NCBI GenBank assembly: GCA_030849805.1
Contig: JASANZ010001944.1
Coordinates: 1-26,194 of the forward strand
From: Sergeia podlipaevii
Lineage: Eukaryota; Euglenozoa; Kinetoplastea; Trypanosomatida; Trypanosomatidae
Reading direction: 5' to 3'
DNA length: 26,194 nucleotides
Shown: piece after piece, positions 24,401 to 26,194 of the stretch
Layout of the letters: every line of letters starts with the position of its first letter
How positions within the stretch are numbered: position 1 is the stretch's first letter
The notes under the pieces: model-generated
Database searches by the model: none
What the model saw: only the letters and a program-made list of their open reading frames with translations
Told to the model about the DNA's origin: nothing
Translations under genes and position numbers: made by a program

Positions 24401-25921
24401 TCTTCCCTCTTGCTGTTTGCGATACTCAGCTTCTTTGTTTCTCCATACTTCGCTGCGTTTAACTTGATGCTGCTCATTTATAAGATCCCCACGTTGCGTA
24501 CCTTTATCGCGGCCATTACAATGAACGGCAAGCAGCTCTTGTTGACCGCACTACTGGGTATTATCATGCTCTACCTCTTCAGTATTGTCGGCTTCTTGCT
24601 CTTCGCAGATCAATACAGACCTGATCGTGAAAGCCCTGTCGATGACAATTGCAAGACGCTTCTGCAGTGCTTTGCCTACATTTTGAGTCAAGGCCTGCGC
24701 GCTGGCGGTGGTGTGGGAGACGTGATGCATCCTTGGTCATGGAACGATCCAAATATGCTATCGCGTCTGACGTACGACATGTTCTTCTATGCCTTGGTGA
24801 CTGTGGTCTTCCTGAATATCATGTTCGGTATCATCATCGATACTTTTGGACAGATGCGTGATGAGAAGCGTGAGAAGGAGGCGGATATGCACGGCACCTG
24901 CTTTATCTGTGCACTTGAGTTTGATGTTTTAGAAAAGATCAGCGTCAACGGCTTTGCGAGTCATGTGGAACACGAGCACAACATGTGGATGTATCTGTAC
25001 TTTATGCACCACTTGCGCCGCAAGGACCCTAATGACTACACTGGGCAGGAGAGCTACGTGAATGCCAAGATCCAGCTGAACAGCCTCGCCTTCTTCCCAG
25101 ATGAGAACTGTCTTGCGCTGGAAGCGTCCAAGCAGGTGTCTGCGGAGAACGACAGCAACGTGAACTCCGAAGACGACGAGGTTGACAAGGAAGGCACCAT
25201 GCAGGGAGATAGGAACATAGAAAGGTCACTGCGTCCTAGCGGTAGTGGTGCCGGTGGCGGTGTGCGTGGCGGCGGCGCGGGCGCGGGCGGACTGATGGTG
25301 CCACAAAGCCATGAGCAAGGCACGGTGATGAACCTGCTGGAGGAGGTGCGGATGACGAAGGAGAATTTAGCGTCATTTATGAAGGACATCAGCACGGACG
25401 CGGCGAAGATTCATGCGTATGCGCAGCAGCTAGAACCACCTTCTTTCATGGGTGGCAACCCTGAAAATTCTCACAGTGTTTCCCGCGGCACCTCACGCGT
25501 AGGCGGTTGTGGGGCAGGCACCCCTCAGTTCAATAACTTAGTGGCGCGCAGCAGTAGCACCATTCAACCCCCACGTTCGGTGATCGGATTGGGCAGCAAC
25601 TACATGAGCGGAAGCGAACATGGATCCACAAGTAGAGTGGCGTTCCTCGCGCAGGGGAAGAGCTCGTTGAATGCGTCGAAGAGCACCGTTAACTTTGGTG
25701 CGGTGCCGTCGGGCGATTTGACGAGCATTGATAGCCACATTTTCCAATTGGAGGTGCAGCTGAAGCAAGCGAAGGAGGAGCGTGCAGCGGCGAAGTCGAT
25801 GGCGACTTCGCAGCATGCAAAGGATTCTGACGTTCTCGAAGGGGGAGAGACATGGCCGGTGACAGGGGGAGATACTTTGGAGAAAATGAGGACGGTGGGA
25901 GATGAAAAAAAAAATAAGTGA
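15422..25921 (+). CDS. IP3R: Inositol 1,4,5-trisphosphate receptor-type Ca2+ release channel
   Basis: 3499 residues, longer than mammalian (~2750) and, as I recall, trypanosome (~3000) IP3 receptors. N-terminal beta-trefoil/MIR-like part: residues 1-~700, including QWVQCGTPIAIFHRE (336-350) and QWVIEVENPV (535-544). RIH repeat: ~800-1045. RIH-associated domain: ~2541-2642, with RLLQLFCEGHYAGLQNY and EVCQGPC. Channel: hydrophobic segments near 2886-2909, 2917-2952, 2978-3022 and 3035-3066; pore helix with a Cys-x5-Cys pair; selectivity filter GGGVGD (3095-3100); and S6 ending NIMFGIIIDTFGQMRDEK. The linker zinc finger follows: C3160, C3163, H3181 and H3186, then NMWMYLYFM. The C-terminal ~300 residues are Gly/Ser-rich with short coiled-coil-like stretches. 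In trypanosomes this channel sits in acidocalcisomes and releases Ca2+. The start has two ATGs (codons 1 and 3); either could be used. Stop is TGA. Confidence 0.95.
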   Translation: MIMDRTRLAIKYGALIYLQCIDGSLSTSGLEGERLFLRKPHVNASGDEELPFFSVTSGVFRIVPTRASQASRDYASTSKKHTAESSAGLTAEPVDVFNAEEVTYGQSFSLIHEASQLYVSVAHSQPSENDPDCVSVVLVSEESAMSTSCELIFVPRYKIRSDGDAVCRDDEALLRTASKTVFFHVSGPRENLDEDIDSSTFTSPAACRAPRQSIFTRTSFARRESVIPGTINGLTGLDMAEGDSARESGILDEEAPPIAPRCRSNGLNAAVVLRVEASTDTQLKSSNPALDPSQMREYINEVNGCEEGGAPFCVRRYDVGIERATLQRSQLHMPRQWVQCGTPIAIFHRERESFLSTSVSVPRPFRDSSAIHNDNPGDGKQRHRRRRTRVSDPQSSDRGSSGMTKGHSGGGGGVGATEGDNNDNESFCRTVYVGKGPTSASVMRSFPATDGEMFCVSPTMGPSTVMPGESAFDNVSLMSSKEQQLTAYATNIHGLIDAGNGVELPFPVFAPYNSDSTPGTDDGLLSHTGCPVTSQWVIEVENPVIGGPVRFGNVQYRIRHVISDKYLAVCGSAIDDLFSEYDDVSDGVSSSCLVSPDARGIAGVDIASPPTSQQAESNVVRETALCLISKPNNDRDLQRTLFSIESLFPTQCHYLIEQDCLLLKNTITGMYVSTYNTVPGPNIRLSLQWKPSMADTISVLFLTSSAQNSCQFIHDQCVWLSRYRDGMQEVSRKAAVIREQLQARSLRGDFTAIDELAHRAQERVKNAEIVAARMESPDIDEALLRMKYDYHQAPHTARAVPSLPDSYHHLKHLIELCQRSLVHLIRFCGISSETDILRRDGLPVHDHQRQLFDAQIYRLIFDVILSPFKLLGGTPREAMSLSMHKALRHSSGKVDHSLWDIGTCGLNLEATMLTVGLLSCDEVMLPMHEEIHLVNRLAFRLLRQMTRRDSAFADGWCEYIPVFLEMDGRRLHVVDTMQEMFTDNPDLPLDAVRQVSNHFIAAAKNVRRAAYIDFLGASCAFKSRGFPDRQEFVCRKLLMENPHLLAHFVVKENKLFIDLGDGTPLMEHVHFFTQYTVTKQVAFVANQIALMARLCYDGCPRICQEEVSKILSAEGVIIALKTLVWTGTERVGVPSKHDGLRANFLRLGQQVYVTTRISDPAVQLRVRTVLFGSSSLRTRGAAHEGPFSSSTSLVYNGLPDDEMIRTLKVVTLNLLRANPYFIQKDTSRTRLMRAVIGVWLRLIRYRQYTREELEAVIPLLLRLLDGRKDVVAPKLPGAVWMGEDAFSGSNEARAAISRLEVRIETVLLTRVREMICIALQCALENSVAGGADEVIVYLYHAYTGKSTTLDKPWISRARACQGKRTLKLLQDGTALLKKVVLRQEEARCFGAIGSSGGGGARRVDGYEEIPDELECYGEAGGGRGAGAVVTEEIVCRSGDIQAGAVSGGHEDSQDSDSDSACSSSVHHSRTLSSLYSSSAAGARAAAAIGAFLPDYDSEGKGKVPKIVEVVSSADIHAYLDFLTDNICSIFRPVRLIPTLLDATRYSSKPLTLQAMQLLVQLSVVKRSMAQMVLQVNMLPSAEIVRSFDKIHDVAVQLIKSYEAYPEHCPAWSMATSTVLTTLFGSFEDPDRALTPEESLKHIYSTFSVGESPVDAPFAVAESPSASALLLTPETPPTLQISVNSSRENEEGSASLPQTPLTLKTRAVQLWAKTAGATRLMMFTNAIRKRRRGLGLSEFSKVPLHLIVRSEVMAHWRIHETLLRMLPKVPPSDETFLRLMKFFHYFTLSESNAKLLRAHINVFMSCLRVNQAASALCLHTIVAILGTMRDIDEFLTPELLDSFATRIDFEVSSKVPDQEFVELLSDKVFSKKSVDVVVRRRMMLTLREHKTLRYLANPHANPTSVKIRFKSALVNLVCNICGADTSVLTLAQGILPASNTCRICLKYASEDIFADRACSSQDVSNLENREILGGFKLVSPYARALVALYFTAAEGNKDELRRRHMQWSGDAQWWTLVRRFSEIQRGACDLMKRDGSHVHNSGVNVVLLYRMFFLITIPISVAAYFMNCFSAEGFHKNRDVIGDALQELCYSCADFGNCLMRFRGSLNLSVEEVVNYRRMIGIIRFRANHLDVEAMTVPARACEQCKNTLQSWLTEQQATLQAALLHEEVVNEKLCTRDANEDDIGVFDVLFKEASVSKELQEESGKSLLMNSAGAGEHGVALVRASLRAMLLGNTVIPTVAQRPSAVALIANSLLIRCAQDDTMRECVARVTAALNARLFGPRTTVGLLNLFYNALDTVLHHRKYIHASVGEIYAQAEDGISNGMFARSGEAMEQSSSADVERDGGGGAAIYDEMEGLVIGVGAGGSENPGGGSAHSPQFYHHGGSSGGTSLYAGSTLEYSLQVALNDVGMMSVCVALCGIEDDVISYSAVRLGVALLEGGNKRVQKALYQYFLAREEGFFNNMRDIIGSTLTWVKHINSEHQYYMLKRGMRGTDKHLTSVSMNVQLVDAMTPRRRDSQAASKQDNNRHIKLSGWARVRGSRRLKLMTTVFRLLQLFCEGHYAGLQNYIRVQHDNLHNTNIVHEVMTFLHEICTFITPANLRVISQGFILLTEVCQGPCRLNQEALISYDVCGMCHYVLDNLGARTHVQEAERDVLNELTPEDLSKVRLAISTTVLSLTEGCRDTDVFQRIFRQMPLSVVAKEVAMAKPTAMESILSDGVRAVTTTRSDDKCVDALFNWLIFLSSIRSFAGEAELRHIDHIFSHCSELTPYLGSIEVSREEGLERVFFRIPHLCTGLPLERKEKLLWDVDRTSRATKLADFMHKSDELIFAMEQNYAFSQRIIRRTRFHIEYNPNANILKRALQRCALMYNTYVAPYLFCNDINYYENISILIAVTSNIALVLVEGSEFRTHIMNHKEVFVATLCALQIVLCAVLFYAESVFAFPVHLYILYKNKQRYVAGSSKFNISMKEVYNNLTLHEALGSFFGWFSVYLRSSLLLFAILSFFVSPYFAAFNLMLLIYKIPTLRTFIAAITMNGKQLLLTALLGIIMLYLFSIVGFLLFADQYRPDRESPVDDNCKTLLQCFAYILSQGLRAGGGVGDVMHPWSWNDPNMLSRLTYDMFFYALVTVVFLNIMFGIIIDTFGQMRDEKREKEADMHGTCFICALEFDVLEKISVNGFASHVEHEHNMWMYLYFMHHLRRKDPNDYTGQESYVNAKIQLNSLAFFPDENCLALEASKQVSAENDSNVNSEDDEVDKEGTMQGDRNIERSLRPSGSGAGGGVRGGGAGAGGLMVPQSHEQGTVMNLLEEVRMTKENLASFMKDISTDAAKIHAYAQQLEPPSFMGGNPENSHSVSRGTSRVGGCGAGTPQFNNLVARSSSTIQPPRSVIGLGSNYMSGSEHGSTSRVAFLAQGKSSLNASKSTVNFGAVPSGDLTSIDSHIFQLEVQLKQAKEERAAAKSMATSQHAKDSDVLEGGETWPVTGGDTLEKMRTVGDEKKNK

Positions 25922-26194
25922 GCTGTAAAATACATCTTTTTTTTTTCTTATATATAAAAGCAGGAATGAAGAAGGCAGCGAGCAAGCTGTGCATGCTAGG
26001 AGCTGAATAATAGTCAGCTGTACAGAGCGACAGCAAAAGAAGAGGCACGACGCTGACAGGAGGAAAATAGGAAAAAAAAATTATGTAAGATGATACACTC
26101 ATGCGAGTAAATGTGGATTACGAAGTGGGATGCTACTGTTGAATACAATGAAGCACGCAACAACAAAAAGAAAAGCCTTGTAGTCCATGATTGA
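25922..26194 (+). other. 3' flank of the IP3 receptor gene
   Basis: 273 nt with no gene. It holds a T-run (25936-25947), a short TA run and a small 6-bp hairpin (26001-26006 with 26014-26019). The remainder is purine-rich, probably 3' UTR continuing past the end of the window. Confidence 0.65.

Noticed and set aside
1..26194. Search for tRNA, rRNA, snoRNA or retroposon remnants
   Set aside because: I saw no cloverleaf with A/B boxes, no rRNA-like sequence and no reverse transcriptase or long terminal repeat. A covariance-model scan would be needed for small RNAs.

Overview
This is a nuclear DNA fragment from a kinetoplastid flagellate, most likely a trypanosomatid of the Leishmania/Crithidia/Trypanosoma type. 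All six credible genes lie on the + strand, none has an intron, and they are spaced by AT-rich, microsatellite-laden intergenic DNA. Each gene is preceded by a pyrimidine tract followed by an AG, as expected for a polycistronic unit processed by spliced-leader trans-splicing. Gene content agrees: a trypanosomatid-type cytochrome oxidase subunit IV and a trypanosomatid-type IP3 receptor. TAA, TAG and TGA all act as normal stops, which argues against the reassigned codes of some Blastocrithidia. A cytochrome oxidase subunit argues against Phytomonas, known to lack that complex. I cannot name the genus.

Layout: (1) 343-4104, a 1253-residue protein with a long low-complexity Ser/Gln/His/Ala/Thr/Gly region and a conserved-looking helical C-terminal part, function unknown. 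(2) 4645-4974, a small basic protein with a probable mitochondrial presequence. (3) 5804-6850, cytochrome c oxidase subunit IV (COIV), built of four ~80-residue repeats. (4) 8793-11036, a protein I recognise as a larger, strongly diverged paralogue of the preceding COIV, with the same four-repeat plan interrupted by low-complexity insertions. (5) 11521-13167, a mitochondrial EngB/YihA-type GTPase with a large insertion between G3 and G4. (6) 15422-25921, a 3499-residue inositol 1,4,5-trisphosphate receptor-type Ca2+ channel.

Genes 2-5 all look mitochondrial: a respiratory-chain subunit, its paralogue, a probable mitoribosome-assembly GTPase and a small presequence-bearing protein. The IP3 receptor in trypanosomes is an acidocalcisome Ca2+ release channel that feeds mitochondrial Ca2+ uptake. 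Because trypanosomatid neighbours are co-transcribed without sharing function, this clustering may be chance.

The most interesting points are the COIV paralogue; the IP3 receptor in which most of the classical ligand-contacting residues appear replaced while pore and zinc finger are intact; a perfect 17-bp hairpin downstream of gene 1; a 13/14-bp hairpin in the probable IP3-receptor leader; a ~1.9 kb stretch without a single ATG before the IP3-receptor start; and a short run of N bases in that same spacer, where the assembly should be checked.
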